From Rhizobium leguminosarum (GTDB lineage: Bacteria > Pseudomonadota > Alphaproteobacteria > Rhizobiales > Rhizobiaceae), in assembly GCF_004123835.1 (NCBI RefSeq), contig NZ_MZMU01000019.1, forward strand, positions 305,633 through 369,632: a stretch of 64,000 bases of DNA. The letters run 5' to 3'. A program made the translations under genes and the position numbers. How positions within the stretch are numbered: the stretch's first letter is position 1; every line of letters begins with the position of its first letter. The notes beneath the pieces were generated by a model. That model was not told the DNA's origin, did no database searches, and worked only from the letters and a program-made list of their open reading frames with translations. This document shows, in pieces, positions 16,275-23,667 of the stretch.

Positions 16275-17306
16275 TTAAGCACCCGCTCGTTCACCCGGCG
16301 CTTCATAGCTTCCGCCCTTGGTGAGCAACGCCCAGACAATCCTTGCGGTCTTGTTCGCTACTGCGATTGCCGCCACTTTCAGCGGACGCCCATCCATAAG
16401 CCTTCGCAGCCACGTCCATGGCGTTCCACGTCTGCGAGCGGCAATGAGTACCGACACAGCTCCCAAGTAAAGAAGGGAGCGCAGCTCGGGGTTGCCCATC
16501 TTAGAGATGCGCCCACATCGCAGTCTCTCACCGCTTGAATTGAGTTTCGGCGTGAGGCCGAGCCATGCTGAAAAGTGGCGAGCGGATTTGAATGTGGCAG
16601 GATCAGGCACGTAGGCCTTTATGGTCGATGCTGTCAGAGTTCCGATACCGGGAATCGCTGTCAGGCGGCGAATATCGTCATCTCGCTTTCCTTCTGACGC
16701 GATCTGTCTATCAATGCGCTCAATTCGCGAGGTTAGCACCTCAATCTCAGCGAGGATCTCATCAAGCACGAACCGTGCCGCCGGAGGAATGCGAGGATCG
16801 CCCTTGTCTGGAATTGCAGCCGCCAGTTTGCTGACGTTGGGTATGCCACGATCTGCAACGAGGCCGAATTCAGTCATGTGACCGCGCAGCGCGTTGATCG
16901 CGTTTGCCCTCTGGCGCACAAACAAGACCCGCGTCCGCAAAACCATTGCTGCCGCCTGCTCCGTTGCCGTCTTCAGCCGAACCGACCGGATATCAGGTCG
17001 CCTCATGGCTTGGCTGATGGCTAAGGCGTCGCCGGCATCAGTTTTTCCGCGGGTGACAAACGGCTTCACATATTGCCCCGGCAATATTCGCACCTCATGC
17101 CCCAATGCGCTGATCTCGCGCCCCCAGTAGTGCGCGCTTCCGCAGGCTTCCATCGCCACGATACAAGGGGCAAGTTTCTCGAAGAACGGCCGAACCTCGC
17201 TCCGTCGTAATTTCCGATTGAATAGCGTAGCGCCCTGCGCGTCCGCGCCGTGGACCTGAAATACCTGCTTGGCTATGTCCAACCCGATTGTCGCAATCTT
17301 GTCCAT
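16275..17306 (-). CDS. IS110-family transposase (DEDD recombinase)
   Basis: A 343-residue protein starting at ATG 17306 after an AGAGGA site. The N-terminal RuvC-like domain begins MDKIATIGLDIAKQVFQVHG; the DEDD residues are Asp10, Glu53, Asp90 and Asp93. The C-terminal Transposase_20 domain has LTAIPGIGTLTAST and AWLGLTPKLNSSGERLR with the serine needed for recombination, then RISKMGNPELRSLLY. Length and both domains are complete, so it should be active. IS110 elements use a structured RNA from a non-coding end to choose target and donor sites. It is inserted between the prophage late region and the regulatory arm. Confidence 0.92.
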   Translation of the reverse strand: MDKIATIGLDIAKQVFQVHGADAQGATLFNRKLRRSEVRPFFEKLAPCIVAMEACGSAHYWGREISALGHEVRILPGQYVKPFVTRGKTDAGDALAISQAMRRPDIRSVRLKTATEQAAAMVLRTRVLFVRQRANAINALRGHMTEFGLVADRGIPNVSKLAAAIPDKGDPRIPPAARFVLDEILAEIEVLTSRIERIDRQIASEGKRDDDIRRLTAIPGIGTLTASTIKAYVPDPATFKSARHFSAWLGLTPKLNSSGERLRCGRISKMGNPELRSLLYLGAVSVLIAARRRGTPWTWLRRLMDGRPLKVAAIAVANKTARIVWALLTKGGSYEAPGERAGA

Positions 17307-17731
17307 GCTCCGATCCTCTTGTTGAAGTTGCGGGAGCAATCTTTGCTTGGAACATGTAAGCTGTGTGATCCTCCTCGATCATGCGTTCCGAGATTTCAGG
17401 TTTCTGCCGCCTCGCTCGCCTTTTTGCGGATTCACGTCGCTTTCGCGCAACAGTTCCGCATTGTCGTTTGCTGTAAATGCTGTAAATGCCGCACAAGCGG
17501 TAGATGGTCATGGCGACGGCTGCTGAATCCACCCATCATGGACGTGTGCATAGCACGTCATAAATACCGGTCGTTTCGCCGCTTCGGGCTCTACGTGCGT
17601 GCGAGACCTTCCTTCATAGCTTCGTCACTTTCTTCAACATTCGTTCGATAGGCTCCCAGTCTAAGAAAGGATCGCCTATACTGCTTGACAGTCTAGTTGT
17701 ACCGTGGAACCAAGTTGGGGAGGCAGTGATA
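17307..17731. other. IS110 upstream end and intergenic DNA
   Basis: About 425 bases precede the transposase start in its own direction. A tandem GCTGTAAAT repeat lies near 17471-17488 and the stretch has several short inverted repeats. The left end of the IS, and in the IS110 subgroup the guide-RNA region, would lie here. No protein gene is convincing. The right-hand part should hold the promoter for the gene at 17732; a GGGGAGG site lies at 17717-17723. Confidence 0.4.
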
Positions 17732-18283
17732 ATGAATGTTGGGAACGACGAGTCAGGGACAAAGTCAAAAACAACTGTCACAGGGGGCATCGTCGGCAAA
17801 GATATAGTCGCAGCCGTCATCGATTTGACCAAATCAGCGTTATGGCCGGCACTCGCTTTTACCATGCTTATAGTATTCTACGAGCCTGTACTGACTATTT
17901 TAGATGCGTTATCGCGGCGAGCGAATCAAATTGAATCGCTCAAGTTGGGTGCCCTGGAGATAAACATAAAGTTGTCGAACCTGCCATCCGCTTCGCCACA
18001 TGTAGCGGAGGCCATAACTGGGCTTGATGCGGTTAGCATCGAAACCTTACTTAGCAAAGATCCGAATTCAGCGACTGGATATTGCGATCTTTTCGGGAAG
18101 CGCAACGAGGGACGGCTCGCTGCGGTGAGGAAACTTGAAGCAGCAAAGCTCTTCGTCGCGAAGCCCAAGGATGGCACGACCTGGTGCGGTCCTGGCTTGG
18201 ACCTGACGCTGACAGAACTTGGAAAGCAATCCCAGGATTTTATTTTTAAATTGATAGCCAGTCAGATTGGCGCGGCCAACTAG
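17732..18283 (+). CDS. Membrane-anchored protein of unknown function
   Basis: The ATG at 17732 lies eight bases after a GGGGAGG site and gives 183 residues. A single membrane helix is clear near residues 34-57 (SALWPALAFTMLIVFYEPVL), followed by a cytoplasmic-looking domain. The last 90 residues (AVRKLEAAKLF, then LTLTELGKQSQDFIFKLIAS) resemble a winged-helix layout. It is the only plus-strand gene between the IS and the leftward operon and does not look like a phage structural protein. A sensor or anti-phage membrane protein is possible, but no family is recognised. Confidence 0.6.
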   Translation: MNVGNDESGTKSKTTVTGGIVGKDIVAAVIDLTKSALWPALAFTMLIVFYEPVLTILDALSRRANQIESLKLGALEINIKLSNLPSASPHVAEAITGLDAVSIETLLSKDPNSATGYCDLFGKRNEGRLAAVRKLEAAKLFVAKPKDGTTWCGPGLDLTLTELGKQSQDFIFKLIASQIGAAN

Positions 18284-18345
18284 CGCGTTCAAATACCGCT
18301 GATCGCTCATTGTCTTCGCGGATTATTGGGTGCCGTGCATATCGA

Positions 18346-18639
18346 CTAGGCATTCCCGTCCACTTGGCCGTCTTCATCAAGATCATGCACCGGCAGATAG
18401 GTGTTCTTCTCCATCCACTCCCGGACGATGAACCTGATCGTGTCGTTGCGCGTCATGCTAAGCTCACCGGCCAGGTCGCGTAAGGCTTCCTCGACGTCAT
18501 CCTCCATCGAGACGGTGCCGGCATTGCGCAGCCGCAGTGCCGCGCGGCGCAGCATGATCTGGAGATCCGCGCGCGAGATATCTGCGATCCGATCAGCGGC
18601 ATCTTCGAGGAGGGTGGCTGTATCTGAGGAGGTCGTCAC
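18346..18639 (-). CDS. Small ribbon-helix-helix-like protein
   Basis: A 97-residue frame, last in the leftward operon, with a GTG start at 18639 and no strong ribosome-binding site. The C-terminal part (VEEALRDLAGELSMTRNDTIRFIVREWME) resembles the ribbon-helix-helix fold of CopG/Arc-type DNA-binding proteins, preceded by helical segments. It may be a regulator or an antitoxin-like protein, although no partner toxin is adjacent. Confidence in the gene is moderate because of the start. Confidence 0.5.
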   Translation of the reverse strand: MTTSSDTATLLEDAADRIADISRADLQIMLRRAALRLRNAGTVSMEDDVEEALRDLAGELSMTRNDTIRFIVREWMEKNTYLPVHDLDEDGQVDGNA

Positions 18640-18671
18640 TTGTTCATCCGTCCGCGCCTGAAGTGAGTTTC

Positions 18672-18977
18672 TTACTGCCTCACCGGTTGTTGCCGCCCAG
18701 TCTTTTTCCGCTGGTCAAGCTTAAGCCGAAGAGCCTCCTTAGCAGTTACCCGGGGCGGTGCCTGCACGGCATTCCTCACGGTACACTTTTCGATCATTCT
18801 ACGGATGCCGTTTCGGGTGACGAAATCTTTGTTGGCGATCCGGATGATCTCCAACGTTCCCTTTCGGCTCTCCGTGCGTAAAGATGATTTCGTGAGATGA
18901 TCGTGCAAAAAAATTCTACAGGCCTTTGCCAACGGCACGAGGTCGTCGTCGCCAAATTCTTCGTCGCGGTCGTTCAT
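18672..18977 (-). CDS. Small basic protein in leftward accessory operon
   Basis: This 101-residue protein overlaps the stop of the upstream gene by four bases (ATGA), which supports coupling. The N-terminus is acidic (NDRDEEFGDDD); the rest is Lys/Arg-rich with helices, including FVTRNGIRRMIEKC, ending in a strongly basic tail. Nucleic-acid binding is plausible from charge. No family recognised. Confidence 0.55.
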   Translation of the reverse strand: MNDRDEEFGDDDLVPLAKACRIFLHDHLTKSSLRTESRKGTLEIIRIANKDFVTRNGIRRMIEKCTVRNAVQAPPRVTAKEALRLKLDQRKKTGRQQPVRQ

Positions 18978-19636
18978 GTTCCCGACTCCTGCGAAGCTGC
19001 AAACCCTTCGTCTGTGAGCATATAATAGCCGATCCGATCTGGATAATTCTCCTGCGGGAATGTCTCAATGAATCCCCTGATCTTCAGCCTTTCTTCGGTA
19101 TCTGGTCCGCAATCCTTCACGTCGCGCCAATGGATTTTGATGGCGGGTCCAATCGATGCGAGATATTTCAATGCTTTGATCTCTCGCTTGCCAAGTTTGG
19201 TTCCGGGTATGCCCGCTGCCCATTCTTCATGAGCTTTCGCCCTAAGGCGCCGCATGTCATCCTCGTTCATCGTCTCTGGGTCAAACCCAAGGCTTTCGTA
19301 GAAAACGTTAACAGGATGCTTTGGATCATCAATGACGGGGTAACCGCCGGCTCCGTTCCGAGGCTCTGCAATTTGATTTGAGGCCGTTTTCCAGCTGCCA
19401 GGCTCGACCTCGTTCGTCGCGTAGGTCGTGCAGAAAGGGGTGTTTTGGTCTAATGACAGCAACCACTCGTCCAGGCGCAGCCGAAGATAGCGCTCACCTT
19501 TCGCAGAATCGGTAAACCCGATCGGCTTTACAGGACATAGTTTGCGGAACAACTCATAAGATAGCCCACAGTATGCGGCCGCCATTCCTTTGTTCAGGGC
19601 GGCGGGCCAATAGGGGAGGCGGTCTGCATCCTTCAT
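18974..19636 (-). CDS. Unknown protein with excisionase-like N-terminus
   Basis: I chose ATG 19636 (220 residues); a TTG at 19648 that overlaps the upstream stop is an alternative. The N-terminal 60 residues (WPAALNKGMAAAYCGLSYELFRK, then RYLRLRLDEWLLSL) resemble the helix-turn-helix/wing layout of AlpA or excisionase-like proteins. The C-terminal part (about 140-220) looks like a second winged-helix with KALKYLASIG and YYMLTDEGFAAS. Two winged modules on one chain suggest a DNA-binding regulator. It is co-transcribed with genes on both sides. Confidence 0.55.
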   Translation of the reverse strand: MKDADRLPYWPAALNKGMAAAYCGLSYELFRKLCPVKPIGFTDSAKGERYLRLRLDEWLLSLDQNTPFCTTYATNEVEPGSWKTASNQIAEPRNGAGGYPVIDDPKHPVNVFYESLGFDPETMNEDDMRRLRAKAHEEWAAGIPGTKLGKREIKALKYLASIGPAIKIHWRDVKDCGPDTEERLKIRGFIETFPQENYPDRIGYYMLTDEGFAASQESGT

Positions 19637-19644
19637 GTGCACGC

Positions 19645-20913
19645 TCAATCATCCCAGTAGTTCGTCTTAGGCGGTGGATCGCCTTCCGGGTCATGTAGAT
19701 CGTCGGGGAAGGGATAAAGGGCCTCGGATATGAGATTTGATTGGATCTGCTCTACAGTCGTCCTCGCTTCGAGCTCCCTAACGCGACCCTCAGCCCACTC
19801 AATCATCCGACGGTATTCCGGCGGAAGGTGGTCTGCCTTGGGGACTGCATCTATCGTGGCCCGCAGGTCGGCGACTTCGCGGCGGATACCAGCGACCGAT
19901 TGAAGATAAGCCAGGCGCTGTTCTTCCCGCTTTGATCGCTTTTCGGCGAGCTCGCGTCTATGGCGAAGTGCGTTGCGGCGGCGGTCCTTTTCGGCGGCTA
20001 TGCGGTCGGCGTCGGCATTGGCAGTGAGGATGAGGCGTACGCCGTCGACAAAGTCAGCCAGCGAGCCCTCAACCGTCTGGCTCTTTCCATCAGACCACGA
20101 CTTCCGAAGGCCCTGCGTCCAGCCCTCGCAGGCCAGAGTAAGCTTGCCCGTGTATACAATGTCAAATTCAGGCCATGGCTCAATTCGTCCGAAAAGAGAC
20201 CAGATATTTCGAGCTCGTTCTCTTTCACGCTTTGCCTTTAGTCGTTGATATTCTGCTTGTTCCTCCGGTGTAGGCTCATGTTTGACGCGCCGCCTTTCTT
20301 CGCTCAACGAAATGGTCGCCGAACCAATCTCGCAGTCCAAGATCATCCGACCTTCCTTGATGAAAACATGCACGCCTTTGCCTTCACACACATTCGCAAG
20401 ATTATGCACTATGGTGACTGCTCGTTCCCGACTACGCTCGTGCACGACGATGCCTGAGGAACGAATTACGCCATCGCTATCCGGTTTCGCCTTTCGCAGC
20501 TGTTTGGCTACCGACGCGATCGATTTGTGCGGGTTCTCCCCTGGCTCCTCTATGAGCGGGGGCACCTTGGCTCCCTGCCTCGCTTGCTTCGCCTTTTCAG
20601 CTTTTGCCGCGACGACGGCCGTTAAAGCCCCTTGGCTGAGCCGACGTTGGGAACGCCCAATGTGGACTGTGTGTAAAGCCTCGTTCTGGACGCTTCTGAG
20701 CGGTGATTTCTTGACGCGGTGGCCAGCCTCGAGTTTTGCCCAGTAGCCTCGTGGTGGAACCGGCACTAAATGCTTAGCGCACGTCTTAGCGAGTCCTTTA
20801 TCGGACAATCCATATTCGGCCGCGAGCTTCTGCATCGGGGTCGACCACACAAGCTCATGTAGTTCTTCGCGGGTTAGTACGCGCTTAATCTCTTCCATCG
20901 GCTGCCGCTTCAT
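19645..20913 (-). CDS. Large coiled-coil protein of accessory operon, unknown
   Basis: A 422-residue protein; ATG 20898 five codons in is an alternative start. The first 60 residues carry a helix-turn-helix-like start (LTREELHELVWSTPMQKLAAEYGLSDKGLAKTC, positions about 13-45), then PPRGYWAKLEAG, a motif recurrent in proteins of alphaproteobacterial islands. A middle region of alternating strands and helices is followed by Arg/Glu/Lys-rich coiled coils (about 315-400). The HTH plus long coil could be a DNA-bound structural or regulatory protein. It belongs to no family I recognise with a known function. Confidence 0.6.
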   Translation of the reverse strand: MKRQPMEEIKRVLTREELHELVWSTPMQKLAAEYGLSDKGLAKTCAKHLVPVPPRGYWAKLEAGHRVKKSPLRSVQNEALHTVHIGRSQRRLSQGALTAVVAAKAEKAKQARQGAKVPPLIEEPGENPHKSIASVAKQLRKAKPDSDGVIRSSGIVVHERSRERAVTIVHNLANVCEGKGVHVFIKEGRMILDCEIGSATISLSEERRRVKHEPTPEEQAEYQRLKAKRERERARNIWSLFGRIEPWPEFDIVYTGKLTLACEGWTQGLRKSWSDGKSQTVEGSLADFVDGVRLILTANADADRIAAEKDRRRNALRHRRELAEKRSKREEQRLAYLQSVAGIRREVADLRATIDAVPKADHLPPEYRRMIEWAEGRVRELEARTTVEQIQSNLISEALYPFPDDLHDPEGDPPPKTNYWDD

Positions 20914-21001
20914 CCGAGCTTGATGTGGGTGAAATTGCCGAGTGGGGTCGGCGGAGTCAACTGGCAGAAAAGCCAGTGGAAGCCATAATTATGGCCTCCC
21001 T

Positions 21002-21193
21002 CTACTCGTTGATTTGGTTCCGCTCGTAGCTGTCGACGTCTTTCCACTTAATCCGCATTAATTTGCCGCCAACGCGGAAATACGGCAATTGGCCCGATGC
21101 CATCATGTTGCGAACGTGACGTTCCGAACAACACCGTCGTTCGGCAAGTGACTTTGGTGTGAATGGCTTATGGCTTTCGGCCTCGTCGCTCAT
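21002..21193 (-). CDS. Excisionase-type helix-turn-helix protein
   Basis: A 63-residue protein with the standard MerR/excisionase short-domain pattern: FTPKSLAERRCCSERHVRNMMASGQLPYFRVGGKLMRIKWKDVDSY, i.e. helix-turn-helix followed by a wing. It begins 26 bases inside the end of the upstream gene. Such proteins assist excision of prophages and islands or act as small regulators. No integrase is adjacent, so the partner is unknown. Confidence 0.75.
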   Translation of the reverse strand: MSDEAESHKPFTPKSLAERRCCSERHVRNMMASGQLPYFRVGGKLMRIKWKDVDSYERNQINE

Positions 21194-21425
21194 TGCTAGC
21201 CCTCAGTTTGACCAATTCAGCATATGAGCCAACCGCGGGCGCGGCAATCGCTGCCGGTTTCGGCCTCGACGCCTCCAGAAGCAGGGCGACGTCATTGTCC
21301 GTCAAGATCATCCTGTTGCCGACGATGGAGCAGGCGCCGATTTCCCGCGCGAGCGCGCGAAGTTTCCGCGGCGACCAGCCGAAATGTGTGGCTATCTCTT
21401 CGGGGGTGTTCGCCGGCAGAGCCAT
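21168..21425 (-). CDS. Small helix-turn-helix protein
   Basis: An 85-residue protein with an N-terminal HTH (PEEIATHFGWSPRKLRALAREIG, about residues 8-30) followed by a wing (IVGNRMILTDNDVALLL), then an Ala/Pro linker and basic tail. It starts three bases after the XRE gene ends, so the two are likely translated from one mRNA. It looks like a phage or island regulator working with the upstream repressor and downstream excisionase-like protein. Confidence 0.65.
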   Translation of the reverse strand: MALPANTPEEIATHFGWSPRKLRALAREIGACSIVGNRMILTDNDVALLLEASRPKPAAIAAPAVGSYAELVKLRASNERRGRKP

Positions 21426-21428
21426 GAC

Positions 21429-21668
21429 TCATTCCTTACCAACCACGCGGACGCCCGGGCGACCGTGGTTCAGGAATTCGATCCCCTCTGCCTCGAGGAC
21501 GCGTTGAACGACCTGAACGTTTGCTGCACGACCGGCGATCGGCCCGTTACCCACACTCTCCATGTTCCGAATAGTGTTGACGTTCAAGCCAGCCTTTTCT
21601 GCGAGCTCTTTCTGCTCAATTTCTGCCAGAATACGGGCGGCCTTGAGCTGGTTTCCAGTTGTCAGCAT
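21429..21668 (-). CDS. XRE-family transcriptional regulator (prophage/island repressor)
   Basis: A 79-residue protein from ATG 21668 with an AGAGG site. The HTH_3 motif is clear at about residues 8-32 (LKAARILAEIEQKELAEKAGLNVNTIRNME), followed by a small C-terminal region (VQVVQRVLEAEGIEFLNHGRPGVRV) common in alphaproteobacterial single-domain XRE proteins. It lacks a cI-type dimerisation or cleavage domain. It is the first gene of a seven-gene leftward operon and faces a palindromic operator region, so it likely represses both the leftward and rightward promoters. Confidence 0.8.
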   Translation of the reverse strand: MLTTGNQLKAARILAEIEQKELAEKAGLNVNTIRNMESVGNGPIAGRAANVQVVQRVLEAEGIEFLNHGRPGVRVVGKE

Positions 21669-21699
21669 TCGGAAAATACCTCTTAAAACGATAAACATA

Positions 21700-21749
21700 G
21701 TTATAGCACCTAGTTTTCGTTTGACAAACCTAGTTTTCATAACTAGGTT
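21700..21749. promoter_or_regulatory. Divergent promoters with XRE operator repeats
   Basis: A direct repeat ACCTAGTTTTC occurs at 21708-21718 and 21728-21738, exactly 20 bp apart. The second copy is part of an inverted repeat AACCTAGTT / AACTAGGTT with a five-base centre (21727-21749). A rightward -35 TTGACA lies at 21721-21726 and a leftward -35 TTGTCA on the opposite strand shares these bases; the leftward -10 TATAAC maps to 21700-21705. Repressor bound at these repeats would cover both promoters, a compact lysogeny-type switch. Confidence 0.7.
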
Positions 21750-21794
21750 AATGGCGATAGTTAACGCTGATCCGCCATATACCGGGAGTATAAA

Positions 21795-22106
21795 ATGCCG
21801 AACTATGCAATTCCGGCAGCCGCCGAAGGCTTGCCAAAAATCAGCAGACGCACTCTTCTCGGTGCTTTGACGGCCGCCATTCCAGCAGCAGCAGCTCCAG
21901 CGGTCGCAAATACCTTCAACTGGAATGCTTTCTTTGCCGAGGCAACTCCAGCGGAACTAGCCCGCTTTCACGCCAACGCCCTCGCCGAGGCAATGGCCAC
22001 AATGCATCCCGAGCTGTCGTGGCGCCATGTTATCGACCACAAGGTTCAGTTCGTTCTCGTCGTGGGCGACGAACGGCCGGCCGTTCCAGTTCGTCAGGAG
22101 GTGTGA
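21795..22106 (+). CDS. Small exported-looking protein, first gene right of the switch
   Basis: A 103-residue protein with a GGGAG site seven bases before ATG 21795. The N-terminus has a twin-arginine-like stretch (ISRRTLLGALTAAIPAAAAP, residues 17-36), but the leader before it is long and the segment could instead be a membrane anchor. The C-terminal 60 residues are helical with no known motif. As the first rightward gene it should be controlled by the XRE operator region. Function unknown. Confidence 0.55.
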   Translation: MPNYAIPAAAEGLPKISRRTLLGALTAAIPAAAAPAVANTFNWNAFFAEATPAELARFHANALAEAMATMHPELSWRHVIDHKVQFVLVVGDERPAVPVRQEV

Positions 22107-22108
22107 GC

Positions 22109-22444
22109 ATGCGCATCTCGCGGTTGGTGCATATACTTGGCTCGATGAGCGAAGCCGAAAAACTCGGCATCGTCGCCAGAGTCAACCATCGTGCGAATAT
22201 TGAAGCCTGTATTGAGGATCTGATCGGCATTCTCGACTTCATGGACGGCGACGAGAACCTGGAACCTGACAACGACAATGAACCCAGCCTCGGCGCCCCT
22301 GAGCATGTCACGCAAACCCATTGGTATATGCCGGTGGGTTCGGAACAGACCGACCTGGAAATCGAAGACGAGAACGACGAGGACGGCGGGGACTCCGAGC
22401 CGAACGGCGACGAGCTGGACAGCAGCTTCTCCGAAGATGGATAG
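22109..22444 (+). CDS. Small acidic protein
   Basis: The ATG at 22109 follows a perfect AGGAGGTG site by five bases, giving 111 residues. Residues 1-50 form a helical domain (LVHILGSMSEAEKLGIVARVNHRANIEACIEDLIGILD); the remainder is very acidic and disordered (repeated Asp/Glu/Asn). Proteins with this arrangement occur in rhizobial prophages and may mimic DNA or bind host regulators; that is inference. It is the last gene before tRNA-Arg. Confidence 0.6.
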   Translation: MRISRLVHILGSMSEAEKLGIVARVNHRANIEACIEDLIGILDFMDGDENLEPDNDNEPSLGAPEHVTQTHWYMPVGSEQTDLEIEDENDEDGGDSEPNGDELDSSFSEDG

Positions 22445-22587
22445 CAACCTCGAAGCAATGGTCTCGCCTACCATACGTCCGCCGACGTCCAAGGGCTTCT
22501 TACGCCAATTGGGGGAAGGGACGAGGGAACGACGGTTTATCTGGTGGATATTTACTTAGTAAAAACAGATAGTTATGTCGATCGGAA

Positions 22588-22664
22588 TGGCGCACCCGAC
22601 AGGATTCGAACCTGTGACCTTTGGAATCGGAATCCAACACTCTATCCAGCTGAGCTACGGGTGC
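22588..22664 (-). tRNA. tRNA-Arg (anticodon CCG)
   Basis: Read on the minus strand the gene folds with acceptor stem GCACCCG/CGGGTGC, D-arm GCTCAGCTGGATAGAGT, anticodon stem TTGGA/TCCAA around loop TTCCGAT (anticodon CCG) and T-arm ACAGGTTCGAATCCTGT, and encodes its CCA end at 22588-22590. The 3' end faces the prophage, so the tRNA is intact and may contain the attachment core. Anticodon CCG reads the CGG codon. Confidence 0.95.
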
Positions 22665-22804
22665 ATGCCTAAGGCGGTTTGAATCGCCTGTCCGATGGGT
22701 GGTTCTTAGCCTAGCTTGCGGCTGGCTTCAATCGCGAAATTCTCAGAAATACGGGTGCTTGCGGTTTGGCGGGTGTTTTTATCCGTCAGCCTGGGAACGT
22801 TACA

Positions 22805-22838
22805 TAAAAAAACTCCGCCGGCCTTGCGGGCGGCGGAG
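22805..22838 (-). terminator. Rho-independent terminator of xylose-type operon
   Basis: On the minus strand a GC-rich stem built from CTCCGCC/GGCGGAG (22813-22819 with 22832-22838) is followed by seven T residues (22806-22812). It lies 33 bp beyond the stop of the ATPase gene. Confidence 0.8.
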
Positions 22839-22870
22839 CGTAATTGTCGCGGGCTGTCGCCTTTCGGCGA

Positions 22871-23653
<783 letters not shown>

Positions 23654-23667
23654 ATCTAGGGCTCCTC

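Larger units (their letters stand above)
1..22587. mobile_element. P22-like prophage, incomplete at the left, abutting tRNA-Arg(CCG)
   Basis: The block combines coat, head-tail adaptor, tail stabilisation, ejection, tail-fibre and lysis genes in an order typical of P22-like short-tailed phages, followed by a repressor and divergent early promoters. It stops within about 150 bp of the 3' end of an intact tRNA-Arg gene, a common integration site. Terminase, portal and scaffold genes and the other attachment site must lie left of the window. No integrase gene is visible, so tRNA targeting is inferred from position only. An IS110 element lies inside the block. The 17.7-22.4 kb arm has no recognisable phage structural or replication gene and could be a separate island. 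Confidence 0.85.

Noticed and set aside
22445..22587. Attachment-site repeat beside the tRNA
   Set aside because: No second copy of the tRNA 3' end was found within the window, so att borders cannot be assigned.
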